Below are positions 27,798 to 37,252 of a stretch of 64,000 nt of DNA, piece by piece (positions within the stretch are counted from its first letter, which is position 1; each line of letters opens with the position of its first letter). A program made the translations under genes and the position numbers. Origin of the DNA: Croceivirga sp. GTDB lineage: Bacteria; Bacteroidota; Bacteroidia; Flavobacteriales; Flavobacteriaceae. The notes beneath the pieces were generated by a model. That model saw only the letters and a list, made by a program, of their open reading frames with translations. It ran no database searches and was not told the DNA's origin. Location: NCBI GenBank assembly GCA_028284935.1, contig JANQQQ010000028.1, forward strand, positions 31,096 through 95,095. Direction: 5' to 3'.

Positions 27798-29042
27798 ATG
27801 AAAAAGAACGCCCTACTGATTTTATCTTTTTTGACCTTAACCCTATTTTCTTGTGAGACTAATGATAATGAGGAAGATGGCGAATTTGCCGACTTTTTGG
27901 TCGCTAGACCCATTACCATGACTAGAGCCGAGTTTGCCAATAGCGTGGATATTATTGACCCAGCTCCTATAGACGAATCAGGAAAGATTTATGCCTACCG
28001 AGACTATATTTTTGTGAATGACAAGTACAAAGGAGTACATGTTATTGATAATAGCAATCCGGAATCCCCACAGAAAATTTCGTTCATCAAGATTGCTGGT
28101 AATGTGGACATTTCCATTAAAGACAACTTTTTGTACGCTGATAGCCTAACGGATTTAATTGTGCTTGATATTTCGGATATCAATAGCATTGAGATCGTAA
28201 ATCGCTTGGAAGGGGTGTTGCGGGACAATGTGGTATGGCCAGCGGCGGAGATTTTCGAGTGGGAGGACATCGATTACGAAAACGAAATTTTGGTGGGCTG
28301 GGAAACCACGGTTGAACGCCGCAAGATAGAGGAGGTCCGGACCGATATCTTCTTTGAAGACGCTGTTGCAGCAAACGACTCCGGAGGGGATACCGGACAA
28401 GGCGGTTCATTGGCAAGGTTCAAAATCGTTGGTGACTACTTGTACGCTGTGGACAGCCATAACATCAATGTTTTTGACATTTCCAATTTGGAGGCACCCC
28501 AAGATTTGGATGATGTCTATGCCGGCTTTGATATCGAGACTATTTTCAATAGGGGCGAACATTTGTTTTTGGGCAGTATGAGGGGGATGTACATTTATAA
28601 TATTTCAAATCCCGCCACTCCAACTTTTGTATCCGAGTTTGAACATGGTACGGCCTGTGATCCGGTGGTGGTCGATGAGAATTATGCTTACGTCACCCTA
28701 CGGGGAGGGAACTTTTGTGGTGCCACTGAAAGCGGATTGTACATAGTGGACATTACGACTATTGAACAGCCGGAGCTGAAAGTCATTTATCCAATGGATG
28801 AACCGTATGGACTTGGTATTAAAGACGATAAGTTGTTCGTTTGTGATGGAAGTTCGGGATTGAAGGTATACGATAAATCTGCAGTTCCTGACCTGCCACA
28901 GTTAAATCATTTTAAAGATATTGTTACGTTTGATGTTATTCCAATGGAAGAACAGTTGTTGATGGTCGGTGATGGAATCTTATACCAATATGAATATCTG
29001 GATAATGAAATTCATTTGATAAGTAGTTTGAATCTGAACTGA
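27798..29042 (+). CDS. LVIVD-repeat lipoprotein
   Basis: A 414-residue lipoprotein ([14 protein letters not shown], lipobox Cys) followed by an acidic linker and a beta-propeller-like array of LVIVD repeats. Repeat cores include [68 protein letters not shown] and [15 protein letters not shown]. Such proteins are surface or periplasmic, and their ligands are not known. It is followed after 1 base by the Kunitz-domain lipoprotein, so the two are made together and could form a pair. Confidence 0.88.
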   Translation: MKKNALLILSFLTLTLFSCETNDNEEDGEFADFLVARPITMTRAEFANSVDIIDPAPIDESGKIYAYRDYIFVNDKYKGVHVIDNSNPESPQKISFIKIAGNVDISIKDNFLYADSLTDLIVLDISDINSIEIVNRLEGVLRDNVVWPAAEIFEWEDIDYENEILVGWETTVERRKIEEVRTDIFFEDAVAANDSGGDTGQGGSLARFKIVGDYLYAVDSHNINVFDISNLEAPQDLDDVYAGFDIETIFNRGEHLFLGSMRGMYIYNISNPATPTFVSEFEHGTACDPVVVDENYAYVTLRGGNFCGATESGLYIVDITTIEQPELKVIYPMDEPYGLGIKDDKLFVCDGSSGLKVYDKSAVPDLPQLNHFKDIVTFDVIPMEEQLLMVGDGILYQYEYLDNEIHLISSLNLN

Positions 29043-29043
29043 G

Positions 29044-29583
29044 ATGAAAGTATTTCGATATATTTTTTGGTTAGCCGCCCTGATGGTATTGGGTTTATCT
29101 TCATGCTCTTCGGATGACGGACAAAAGGAAGATTTAGAGGCGCAGTTCAATGCCCTTGTTCGGCTTTCGGAAAGTGTGGTCTGTGAGGACATTGGTGAAT
29201 GGAGATATGCCGGTTTAGGAGCAAAACCCTGTGGGGGACCTACGGATTATATTGCGTATTCCATTCGCATTGACACCGTTGATTTTCTAAGGCGATTGGA
29301 GGAGTACAACGAAGCGGTTCGTGCTAAGAATGAACGCGAAGGTTTAATTTCAGATTGTGCGCTGGAACCCGCACCAATCGGAGTGCAATGCCAAGATGGA
29401 AAACCGGTTTTAATTTATAGCCCTTGCGATTTGGAACCAGATGTTGGCCCATGCGATGCAGCATTTCCAAGATATTATTTTGATCAAGAGACTCAAGAGT
29501 GTAAGGAATTCATTTGGGGAGGTTGTGAGGGTACCGTGCCTTTTGAAACTATGGAAGAGTGCAGGATTTGCGAAGGTGGTTGA
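29044..29583 (+). CDS. Lipoprotein with C-terminal Kunitz (BPTI-type) domain
   Basis: A 179-residue lipoprotein ([15 protein letters not shown]). Residues about 25-125 form a Cys-containing region common in flavobacterial lipoproteins ([13 protein letters not shown]). The last 50 residues match the Kunitz fold: [26 protein letters not shown], then two final Cys. The six Cys are spaced 8, 15, 7, 11 and 2, against 8, 15, 7, 12 and 3 in BPTI. The P1 position after the second Cys is Asp rather than Lys or Arg, so ordinary trypsin inhibition is unlikely. Possible roles are protease control at the cell surface or simple binding. Followed by a terminator. Confidence 0.87.
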   Translation: MKVFRYIFWLAALMVLGLSSCSSDDGQKEDLEAQFNALVRLSESVVCEDIGEWRYAGLGAKPCGGPTDYIAYSIRIDTVDFLRRLEEYNEAVRAKNEREGLISDCALEPAPIGVQCQDGKPVLIYSPCDLEPDVGPCDAAFPRYYFDQETQECKEFIWGGCEGTVPFETMEECRICEGG

Positions 29584-29632
29584 TCGCGAAACTCGATGAA
29601 AATCTAAATAATCCGCTCGCAATAATAGCATG

Positions 29633-29663
29633 AAATATCCCGTTTTTTACGGGATATTTTTTT
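29633..29663 (+). terminator. Terminator after the Kunitz-domain gene
   Basis: An 11-bp stem AAATATCCCGT / ACGGGATATTT with a short T loop is followed by a T run, 50 bp after the stop. Confidence 0.88.
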
Positions 29664-29684
29664 GGTTTCAGTTTTCTGACAAAA

Positions 29685-29713
29685 TTTGAAATTAAAAAAT
29701 TCACATACTTTTG
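29685..29713 (+). promoter_or_regulatory. topA promoter
   Basis: TTTG (29685-29688), 17 nt, TACTTTTG (29706-29713): a near-ideal Bacteroidota promoter, 20 nt before the preferred topA ATG. It also shows that the longer track start at 29686 cannot be used. Confidence 0.75.
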
Positions 29714-29733
29714 TTGCCATTAAATCCAATCGA

Positions 29734-32217
29734 ATGCCCAAGAACTTAGTCATAGTCGAGTCCCCTGCGAAGGCTAAAACCATAGAAAAATTTTTAGGAA
29801 AAGACTATCAGGTAGAGTCCAGTTTTGGACATATTGCTGATTTGCCCTCAAAGGAACTGGGCGTAGATGTCGATAAAAATTTTGAACCCAAATATATTGT
29901 TGACAGAGAGAAAAAAGCGCTGGTCAAAAAGCTAAAGGATTTGGCCAAAAAGGCGGACATCATTTGGCTGGCGAGTGATGAAGATCGTGAAGGAGAGGCC
30001 ATTTCCTGGCATTTGGCAGAACAGTTGGGACTGGATAGGGAAAAGACAAAAAGGATTGTTTTCAATTCCATTACAAAATCGGCGATTCAAAAAGCGATTG
30101 AAAACCCCAGAACGATCAATTATGATTTGGTCAATGCCCAACAGGCACGACGGGTTTTGGACAGACTGGTGGGATACGAACTTTCCCCGGTCTTATGGAA
30201 AAAGATAAAACCGGGACTTTCGGCAGGGCGTGTGCAGTCAGTTGCCGTGCGATTGATAGTCGAGCGTGAACGTGAGATCGATGCTTTCGATCCACAAGCC
30301 AGCTTTAGGATAAAGGCATCGTTTAAGACTGCTGACGGGAAAAATTTTGACGCTAAGCTGAACAAGGCATTTGAAAGTAAGCAAGCTGCTGAAGATTTTT
30401 TAAAAAATAATATTGGAGCAGATTTTTCCGTGGCCAAACTGGATAAAAAGCCGGCGAAAAAATCACCTGCAGCCCCATTTACTACTTCTACATTACAGCA
30501 AGAAGCATCACGAAAACTTTACTTTTCAGTGGGTCGTACCATGCAGGTAGCCCAGCGGTTATATGAGGCAGGGCTAATCACCTATATGAGGACGGACAGT
30601 GTCAATCTTTCCCAAGAGGCACTAAATGCAGCTAAAAGCGCCATAGTCTCCAACTACGGCGAGGAATACAGTACCGTTAGGAATTACACAGGGAAATCAA
30701 AAGGGGCGCAGGAAGCACACGAGGCGATTCGCCCTACCGATATGAATTTACAATCTTCAAACTTGGAGCGCGATCAAGCAAAACTCTATGAACTCATTTG
30801 GAAACGAACCCTTGCCTCCCAAATGAGCGACGCTCAATTGGAGCGTACCAATGTTAGGATTGAGTCGAATGGGCATTCCGAAGAATTTACGGCCAATGGA
30901 GAGGTAGTCACCTTTGATGGTTTTCTCAAGGTATATCTCGAAGGAGTGGATGAAGAGGACGCCGTTGAGCAGGAAGGAATGTTGCCAGCCATGAGAGTCG
31001 GTGAACAATTGCATAATAATTATATTAGTGCTACTGAGCGCTTTTCAAGACCTCCTTATCGTTACACAGAAGCCTCTTTGGTCAAAAAATTGGAAGAGTT
31101 GGGCATTGGTCGACCTTCCACCTATGCGCCAACCATTTCCACGATTCAAAATAGGGAATATGTCCAAAAGGGTGCAATTGAGGGAACGGAGCGTTCTTAT
31201 GCCGAACTCGTTTTGGAGTCGGGTGAACTGACCGAAAAGAAACTGAGTGAAATGGTAGGGTCGGATAAAGGTAAATTGGTGCCCACGGATATTGGGATGA
31301 TTGTCAACGACTTCTTGGTCAATCATTTTACCAATATTTTGGATTATAACTTTACGGCCAAGCTGGAAGAGGATTTTGATGAAATTGCTTCGGGGGACGA
31401 AGACTGGCAAAAAGTTATGCGCGAGTTCTATGAGAATTTTCATCCCACGGTTTTGGATGTTGAAGAAAATGCCGAGCGTGCCAGCGGCGAGCGTGTATTG
31501 GGAACAGACCCAAAAACAGGAAGGCAAGTGGCTGCACGATTGGGACGTTTTGGACCTATGGTACAGATCGGTACGGTTGAAGAAGAGGAAAAACCCTTAT
31601 TCGCCAGTTTGTTGCCGGATCAATCCATTTCCACAATTACCTATGAAGAAGCCATGGAGCTGTTTCAACTTCCAAAAAAGCTGGGAGTATATGAAGGTGA
31701 GGAAGTGGAAACCAATGTAGGGCGCTATGGTCCCTATGTCCGTTTTGGGAAAAAGTTCATTTCATTGGATAGGGGTGAAAGTGCTTTTGATGTGGATATG
31801 GAAAGGGCCATTGAATTGATTAAGGAGAAGCAAAAAGCCGATGCACCCATCGCCAATTATGAAGGTAAGGATGTGACCAAAGGTGTTGGTCGTTTTGGTC
31901 CTTTTATCAAATGGGATGGGATGTTCATCAATGTAAACAAGAAATACGACTTTGATAATTTATCACAGACCGATATTCAGGAGCTGATTGAGACAAAAAA
32001 GCAAAAGGAAAAAGAAAAGTTGGTTCAGTCCTGGCCAGAGGAGGGCATCCGCATTGAAAAAGCAAGGTGGGGCAGACATAACGTCATTAAAGGAAGGATT
32101 AAGGTTGAACTCTCAAAAGATGTGGACGCGGCTCAACTTTCTTTGGAGGCTGCCAAAGAGCTCATTGATAAAAAAACACCGAAAAGAAAAACAAAGACTA
32201 AAGCAAAAGCTAAATAA
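29734..32217 (+). CDS. topA: DNA topoisomerase I
   Basis: An 827-residue type IA topoisomerase that relaxes negative supercoils. The Toprim domain (LVIVESPAKAKTIEKFLG, then DEDREGEAISWH) occupies the N-terminus. The catalytic Tyr is in GLITYMRTDSV near residue 285. The C-terminus lacks classical four-Cys zinc ribbons and instead has repeated GRYGPYVRFG / GRFGPFIKWDG units and a Lys-rich tail (KKTPKRKTKTKAKAK). The start MPKNLVIVES at 29734 is chosen over the track start because the promoter lies between them. The arginase-like gene follows after 12 bp. Confidence 0.97.
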   Translation: MPKNLVIVESPAKAKTIEKFLGKDYQVESSFGHIADLPSKELGVDVDKNFEPKYIVDREKKALVKKLKDLAKKADIIWLASDEDREGEAISWHLAEQLGLDREKTKRIVFNSITKSAIQKAIENPRTINYDLVNAQQARRVLDRLVGYELSPVLWKKIKPGLSAGRVQSVAVRLIVEREREIDAFDPQASFRIKASFKTADGKNFDAKLNKAFESKQAAEDFLKNNIGADFSVAKLDKKPAKKSPAAPFTTSTLQQEASRKLYFSVGRTMQVAQRLYEAGLITYMRTDSVNLSQEALNAAKSAIVSNYGEEYSTVRNYTGKSKGAQEAHEAIRPTDMNLQSSNLERDQAKLYELIWKRTLASQMSDAQLERTNVRIESNGHSEEFTANGEVVTFDGFLKVYLEGVDEEDAVEQEGMLPAMRVGEQLHNNYISATERFSRPPYRYTEASLVKKLEELGIGRPSTYAPTISTIQNREYVQKGAIEGTERSYAELVLESGELTEKKLSEMVGSDKGKLVPTDIGMIVNDFLVNHFTNILDYNFTAKLEEDFDEIASGDEDWQKVMREFYENFHPTVLDVEENAERASGERVLGTDPKTGRQVAARLGRFGPMVQIGTVEEEEKPLFASLLPDQSISTITYEEAMELFQLPKKLGVYEGEEVETNVGRYGPYVRFGKKFISLDRGESAFDVDMERAIELIKEKQKADAPIANYEGKDVTKGVGRFGPFIKWDGMFINVNKKYDFDNLSQTDIQELIETKKQKEKEKLVQSWPEEGIRIEKARWGRHNVIKGRIKVELSKDVDAAQLSLEAAKELIDKKTPKRKTKTKAKAK

Positions 32218-32229
32218 TATACCCCAATT

Positions 32230-33387
32230 ATGGCCTTTGATTTTTTAGTGCCAGTAAGTGAAAAGGTTTTGGCCTTTTCAGAATTTCTACCCCCACAGGC
32301 ACTGGGAAAAAACATTTATAAGCATACTGAAAAGAAAGGTCTTCCGGTATTTGCCAATGCAACCGTTGCCATTTTTGGTGTCTTGGAATCCCGTAACGCC
32401 TTCGAAAAAAAGCCGGAGAAACTTGATGTTGATGCGTTGCGAATAGAACTGTATCGATTAATGATGGGCAACTGGAATTCCACCATTATCGATATTGGCG
32501 ACATAGAAGAGGGTGACTCCGTGGAGGATACCTACTTTGTGGTCAAGCAAATTATGGCCGGTCTTCTTGAAGAGAAAATTATACCTATTATTATTGGGGC
32601 CACTCAGGACATTACCTTTCCTACGTATAGAGCATTTGATGGTATCAAGGATATGATCAACTTGGTATCCATTGATAGCCGATTTGATTTTGGTGAGGAC
32701 GATGAGTTGATTTCTTCAGAATCCTATATGAGTAAGATCATTACGGATAAGCCCAATAACTTATATAATTTTTCAAACCTAGGATATCAAAGCTACTTCA
32801 ATGCGCAAGAGGAAATTGATTTGATGGAGCGTCTTTTTTTTGATGCCTATCGATTAGGGGACATTATTTCAGATTTGACCATGGCTGAACCTGTATTAAG
32901 AAACGCCCATTTGGTCAGCTTGGATATGCGTGCTGTCAAAGCAAGCGAGATGGGGGTGTCCTCAAGTTTTTCCCCTAATGGTTTTGACGGAAGGGAGATA
33001 TGTGCCATTGCCCGCTATGCCGGGATAAGTGATAAGGCCCGCGTCTTTGGTATCTATGAAATTGAAAACACCCCCCTTTCATTTAGGCTTGTGGCACAGA
33101 TCATATGGTATTTTATTGAAGGGCTAAGTTTTAGGGTCAAGGAAGTGCCGACTTCCAACGATGAAGACTTTACCAGGTTTACCGTGCCTACGGATACCGA
33201 GGAATTGGTGTTCTTCAAAAGTCACGTTACAGAACGATGGTGGGTAGAAGTTCCTTCTATTTTGCCAGAGCATACTAAAAATAATTCAGTGGCGTTATTA
33301 CCATGCACTCAACAGGACTATCTGGAGGCATGTAACCAAAATATTCCTGAACGGTGGCTTAAAGCTTATAAGAAGGGCTTAAACTGA
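32230..33387 (+). CDS. Arginase/formimidoylglutamase-fold protein with lost metal ligands
   Basis: A 385-residue protein with the ureohydrolase fold (annotated as formimidoylglutamase in related genomes). The positions of the dimanganese site can be followed: GGxH appears as IGATQD, DAHxD as DSRFD, and SxDxDxxDP as SLDMRAV. Three of six usual ligands (two His, one Asp) are thus replaced by Gln, Arg and Arg. Hydrolase activity is unlikely unless other residues substitute. The rest of the protein is intact and full length, which argues for a retained non-hydrolytic role. It sits between topA and gldK; I recall this order in other flavobacteria, so a link to gliding/type IX secretion is possible. 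Confidence 0.85.
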   Translation: MAFDFLVPVSEKVLAFSEFLPPQALGKNIYKHTEKKGLPVFANATVAIFGVLESRNAFEKKPEKLDVDALRIELYRLMMGNWNSTIIDIGDIEEGDSVEDTYFVVKQIMAGLLEEKIIPIIIGATQDITFPTYRAFDGIKDMINLVSIDSRFDFGEDDELISSESYMSKIITDKPNNLYNFSNLGYQSYFNAQEEIDLMERLFFDAYRLGDIISDLTMAEPVLRNAHLVSLDMRAVKASEMGVSSSFSPNGFDGREICAIARYAGISDKARVFGIYEIENTPLSFRLVAQIIWYFIEGLSFRVKEVPTSNDEDFTRFTVPTDTEELVFFKSHVTERWWVEVPSILPEHTKNNSVALLPCTQQDYLEACNQNIPERWLKAYKKGLN

Positions 33388-33393
33388 AACAAA

Positions 33394-33401
33394 TATTTTT
33401 G
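33394..33401 (+). promoter_or_regulatory. Possible -7 box upstream of gldK
   Basis: TATTTTTG (TAnnTTTG) lies 7 bases after the arginase-like stop and 105 nt before gldK. No matching TTTG -33 element is seen, so support is limited. Confidence 0.35.
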
Positions 33402-33506
33402 GTAGATAAACCGTGTTGGCACAATAAATTGCTCAAATTGAAGTTTTGTGATTATGAAATTGTGTTGCACAGTTTACAATCTTAAATCGAAAATTTAACC
33501 TAAAGT

Positions 33507-34892
33507 ATGAGAAAGCTATTAATATCATCTCTAGTACTTGTTTTTTTATTGACCAGCTGTGGGTCAAAATCAAGGTCTAAAGGTGAGCTGGTCGGTGTGC
33601 GAGGGAAGAAGTGGTATCCCGAGAAGCCATATGGAATGGAATTGATACCTCGAGGCTCCTTTATCATGGGTAAGGCCGATGAAGATCAAGCCAAAATATT
33701 GAACGCTCCTACTAGAACTGTTACCGTACGTTCCTTTTACATGGACGATACGGAAATTACCAACAGTGAATATCGTCAGTTCGTGGAATGGGTGAAGGAT
33801 TCCGTTGCGAGAACCAAATTGGCCATTTTGGCCGATGAACTGGGTCTTGGACCGGAAGACGACGATAGCATTGGTGAATTTGCCTTTCAAAGTGCGGATA
33901 CCACTAAACTATCCGTTTGGGAAAAATACAAAATTGACAACTATCTAGGTATGGGGGATGATCCTTACGAAGGATATGCCCTTAACAAGAACGTTGATTT
34001 GGTATGGGACACCAATGATTATCCAGATGAATTCTATGCTGAAGTCATGGATTCCCTCTATTTGGCGGAAGAAGAGACCTACAACGGTCAGCGTACCATT
34101 GACGTAAAGGCATTGAAGTACAAGTACAATTGGATGGATATTGAAGCCGCTGCAAGAGCCAAGTCAGGCAAACGAAGTGATTTTATTAAATCCGAACAAT
34201 TGGCCATTTATCCAGATACTACAGTTTGGATACGTGATTTTGAATATTCGTACAACGAACCTATGCACAATGATTACTTCTGGCATGATGCCTACAGTGA
34301 TTATCCCGTAGTAGGTGTAAATTGGCAACAGGCCAAGGCATTTTGTCATTGGAGGACCAAGTTCAAGAATGATGACCAAAAAAGCCGTGGTAAGCAATTT
34401 GTGAATCAATTCCGTTTGCCCACGGAAGCTGAATGGGAATATGCTGCAAGAGGGGGTATCGAAGGCGGTACGTATCCATGGGGTGGTCCTTATGTGATAA
34501 GTGATACCGGTTGTTTTATGGCCAACTTCAAGCCCCAAAGAGGGGATTATGCTGCAGATGCGGCCTTGTATACCGTAGAGGCCAAGTCGTATGAACCTAA
34601 CGATTTCAATTTGTACAATATGGCCGGTAACGTATCTGAATGGACAAATTCCAGTTACGACCCCGGAGCTTATGATTACGTTTCCACAATGAATCCAAAT
34701 GCTGGTTCTGGTCAAAATAGGAGAAAAGTTATCCGAGGCGGTTCATGGAAAGACGTAGCGTACTTCTTACAAGTGAGTACCCGAGATTACGAATATCAAG
34801 ATTCTGCCCGAAGTTATATTGGCTTTAGGACAGTACAGGATTATATGGGAGAGGAAGATTCCACTAGGGGTCAAGGCCTTCCAAACAGATAA
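33507..34892 (+). CDS. gldK: Gliding motility / type IX secretion lipoprotein GldK
   Basis: A 461-residue outer-membrane-associated lipoprotein (LISSLVLVFLLTSCGSK) with a SUMF1-type fold: LIPRGSFIMGKADEDQ, RLPTEAEWEYAARGG, YNMAGNVSEWT, VIRGGSWKD, IGFRTVQDY. No FGE-type catalytic Cys is present, as expected. With GldN it forms the periplasmic ring under the outer membrane of the type IX secretion system. First gene of gldKLMN; regulated with the rest of the operon. Confidence 0.97.
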   Translation: MRKLLISSLVLVFLLTSCGSKSRSKGELVGVRGKKWYPEKPYGMELIPRGSFIMGKADEDQAKILNAPTRTVTVRSFYMDDTEITNSEYRQFVEWVKDSVARTKLAILADELGLGPEDDDSIGEFAFQSADTTKLSVWEKYKIDNYLGMGDDPYEGYALNKNVDLVWDTNDYPDEFYAEVMDSLYLAEEETYNGQRTIDVKALKYKYNWMDIEAAARAKSGKRSDFIKSEQLAIYPDTTVWIRDFEYSYNEPMHNDYFWHDAYSDYPVVGVNWQQAKAFCHWRTKFKNDDQKSRGKQFVNQFRLPTEAEWEYAARGGIEGGTYPWGGPYVISDTGCFMANFKPQRGDYAADAALYTVEAKSYEPNDFNLYNMAGNVSEWTNSSYDPGAYDYVSTMNPNAGSGQNRRKVIRGGSWKDVAYFLQVSTRDYEYQDSARSYIGFRTVQDYMGEEDSTRGQGLPNR

Positions 34893-34954
34893 AAAGGAAT
34901 AATTTACAAATCAGTAACCAATTCTTATTTAAATACTTAATTAAAACTAAAATT

Positions 34955-35608
34955 ATGGCACAGTCAAAATCAACAAAAAAACTGTTTAACATGGCCTACG
35001 GCCTTGGAGCATCGGTGGTAATCATTGGTGCATTATTTAAAATCCTTCACTGGGAATTTGGACCACTGAACGGTGGAATATTACTTGCAATAGGTCTTAT
35101 TACCGAAGCATTGATTTTCGCAATCTCCGCATTTGAACCCGTGGATGACGAATACGATTGGTCTTTGGTATACCCAGAATTGTCCAATGGTCAGCAAGCC
35201 AAGGGCAAGAAAAATGATGTAAAAGAGGCTCAGGAAGCCGAGGGTATCCTTGGTAGAAAGTTGGATGAACTATTGAAGGAGGCCAATATTGATTCTGAGT
35301 TGTTTACTAGCCTAGGTGAAAGTATAAGAAGTTTTGAGGGAGCTGCCAAAGATATGGCCCCTACTACTGACGCCATTCAAAACACACAAAAATACTCTGA
35401 AGAGTTGTCCCATGCAGCTGCCCAAATGGAATCTTTGAACAGTTTGTATAAAGTACAATTGGAAAGTGCCAGTCGTCAAGCTTCCATCAATGAGGAAGTG
35501 GTACAAAACGCTGGTGCCCTTAAAGAACAAATGGAGTCTTTGGCTACTAACCTATCTTCTTTGAACGGAGTGTATGGTGGTATGCTATCCGCTATGTCCA
35601 AAAACTAA
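34955..35608 (+). CDS. gldL: Type IX secretion motor protein GldL
   Basis: A 217-residue inner-membrane protein with two N-terminal membrane segments (MAYGLGASVVIIGALFKIL and GGILLAIGLITEALIFAISAF), with the conserved acidic residue in TEA, followed by a cytoplasmic coiled-coil-rich tail. GldL and GldM form the proton-driven rotary motor that powers T9SS export and gliding. Positioned between gldK and gldM as usual. Confidence 0.97.
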   Translation: MAQSKSTKKLFNMAYGLGASVVIIGALFKILHWEFGPLNGGILLAIGLITEALIFAISAFEPVDDEYDWSLVYPELSNGQQAKGKKNDVKEAQEAEGILGRKLDELLKEANIDSELFTSLGESIRSFEGAAKDMAPTTDAIQNTQKYSEELSHAAAQMESLNSLYKVQLESASRQASINEEVVQNAGALKEQMESLATNLSSLNGVYGGMLSAMSKN

Positions 35609-35664
35609 TTAGGCCCCCAATTAAACCAAACTTTAATCACATTTAATTAAAACTAATTAGTAAA

Positions 35665-37245
35665 ATGGCATCAGGAAAAGAAACACCACGTCAGAAGATG
35701 ATCAACTTAATGTATTTGATCTTCATCGCGATGTTGGCTTTGAATATGAGCAAGGAAGTTCTTGCAGCGTTCGGATTAATGAACGAAAAGCTGGAGGTTT
35801 CCAATGCTAAAACAGATGAAAATAACTTGGCATTTTTTGAAAACTTAGCCACGAAGGCTTCTGAAAACGAAGCCGAGTATGGGACTTTGTACAAAAACGC
35901 TCAAGAAGTAAAAGAGCTTTCCACAAAGTATTACAATTATTTGGAAGGATTGAAAAAAGAGATGACTGCAGATTTGGAAGATCCAAAAGACTATGTTGTT
36001 ATGGATAAATCTGACTTTTTAGACAATCTTTTTTTCCAAGGTGACAATTTAAAACCTGAAGGTAAAAAGTTCTTGGGTATGATCAACGACTACCGTGATG
36101 GTGTTGTTGGTGCACTTCCAGAAGGTAAATTCGGAGATATTAAAGAAGCTGTTACCACTAGATTTGCGACAGGTGATGGTAAAAAGAATGATGGTAAAGT
36201 TGAGAAAAGGGATGGAACCCGACAAGATTGGATCAATTACCACTTTGAAGGTTTTCCATTGGTAGCTTCCTTAACCAAGATTACACAATTGCAGGCTGAT
36301 ATTAAGGCCACTGAGCAAGAGGTGTTGAAAGGATTATTGGAGGGTAACTTAACTGCCGCAGTTTCTTTGACAAATTTTGCTACTTCTTTAAATGCTTCCA
36401 AATCTGCTTTTTACAGTGGTGAGAAGTATGATGGGAAGATTATTATCAGTAAAACTGATAAAACCTCTACTCCTGTTAGGGCAGAATTGACCTTGGATGG
36501 TAGAAAACTGCGGGAAGGAAAAGATTTCCGTTTGGAAGCAGGAGGTGTACAAATGCTGATTAACTCAGGTGCCGCAGGGGACCATGAGGTTGCCGGGATG
36601 TTATACTTTATGCAGGATGGCAAGGAAATTGAAGTTCCAGTTGCCAATAAGTTTGCCACTATCAATAAGCCAAATGCTGCTGTAATTTCTGCGGACAAGA
36701 TGAACGTGGTGTATCGTGGTGTGGCTAATCCAATGACCATTTCCATTCCTGGAATTCCAGATAACAAAGTTTCAGCTTCGGCTTCGGGATTGAGAAAAGT
36801 TAGTGGTAGTAAGTATATCATGAATCCAGGTACAGGTCGTGAAGTGACCATCAATGCTTCTGGTGTATTGCCGGACGGACAGCGAATCAACACTCCTGCT
36901 ACCTTCCGTATTAAGGATATCCCAAGACCGGCAGGTACCATTCGAGGGGAGGCTGGTAGCACCAAAATGCCAAGAAGAAATTTGGAGATCTCTACTATTG
37001 GATCCATGTTGGAAGACTTCGATTTTGACTTGAACCTTGCCGTAAGCGGATTTAAATTTAAGGTTCCCGGTCAACCTACCGTAAACGTAAATGGTAATAA
37101 GCTTGATTCCAGGGCAAAATCTGCCTTGAAAAGAGCAAAAAGGGGTGATGCCGTACAGATTTTTGATATCAAGGCATACATCACCAACAACAAGAGCTAC
37201 AAGTTGAAGAAAGTATCTCCTGTTGTAGTTGAATTGACAAACTAA
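35665..37245 (+). CDS. gldM: Type IX secretion motor/periplasmic shaft protein GldM
   Basis: A 526-residue protein with one N-terminal membrane segment (NLMYLIFIAMLALNMSKEVL, the conserved GldM start) and a long periplasmic part made of successive domains. Conserved C-terminal segments include VVYRGVANPMTISIPG. GldM spans the periplasm from the GldL motor to the GldK/GldN ring. Normal length for Flavobacteriia. Confidence 0.97.
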   Translation: MASGKETPRQKMINLMYLIFIAMLALNMSKEVLAAFGLMNEKLEVSNAKTDENNLAFFENLATKASENEAEYGTLYKNAQEVKELSTKYYNYLEGLKKEMTADLEDPKDYVVMDKSDFLDNLFFQGDNLKPEGKKFLGMINDYRDGVVGALPEGKFGDIKEAVTTRFATGDGKKNDGKVEKRDGTRQDWINYHFEGFPLVASLTKITQLQADIKATEQEVLKGLLEGNLTAAVSLTNFATSLNASKSAFYSGEKYDGKIIISKTDKTSTPVRAELTLDGRKLREGKDFRLEAGGVQMLINSGAAGDHEVAGMLYFMQDGKEIEVPVANKFATINKPNAAVISADKMNVVYRGVANPMTISIPGIPDNKVSASASGLRKVSGSKYIMNPGTGREVTINASGVLPDGQRINTPATFRIKDIPRPAGTIRGEAGSTKMPRRNLEISTIGSMLEDFDFDLNLAVSGFKFKVPGQPTVNVNGNKLDSRAKSALKRAKRGDAVQIFDIKAYITNNKSYKLKKVSPVVVELTN

Positions 37246-37252
37246 GAAGACA

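Noticed and set aside
36411-37007. 198-aa minus-strand ORF
   Set aside because: Antisense shadow of gldM.
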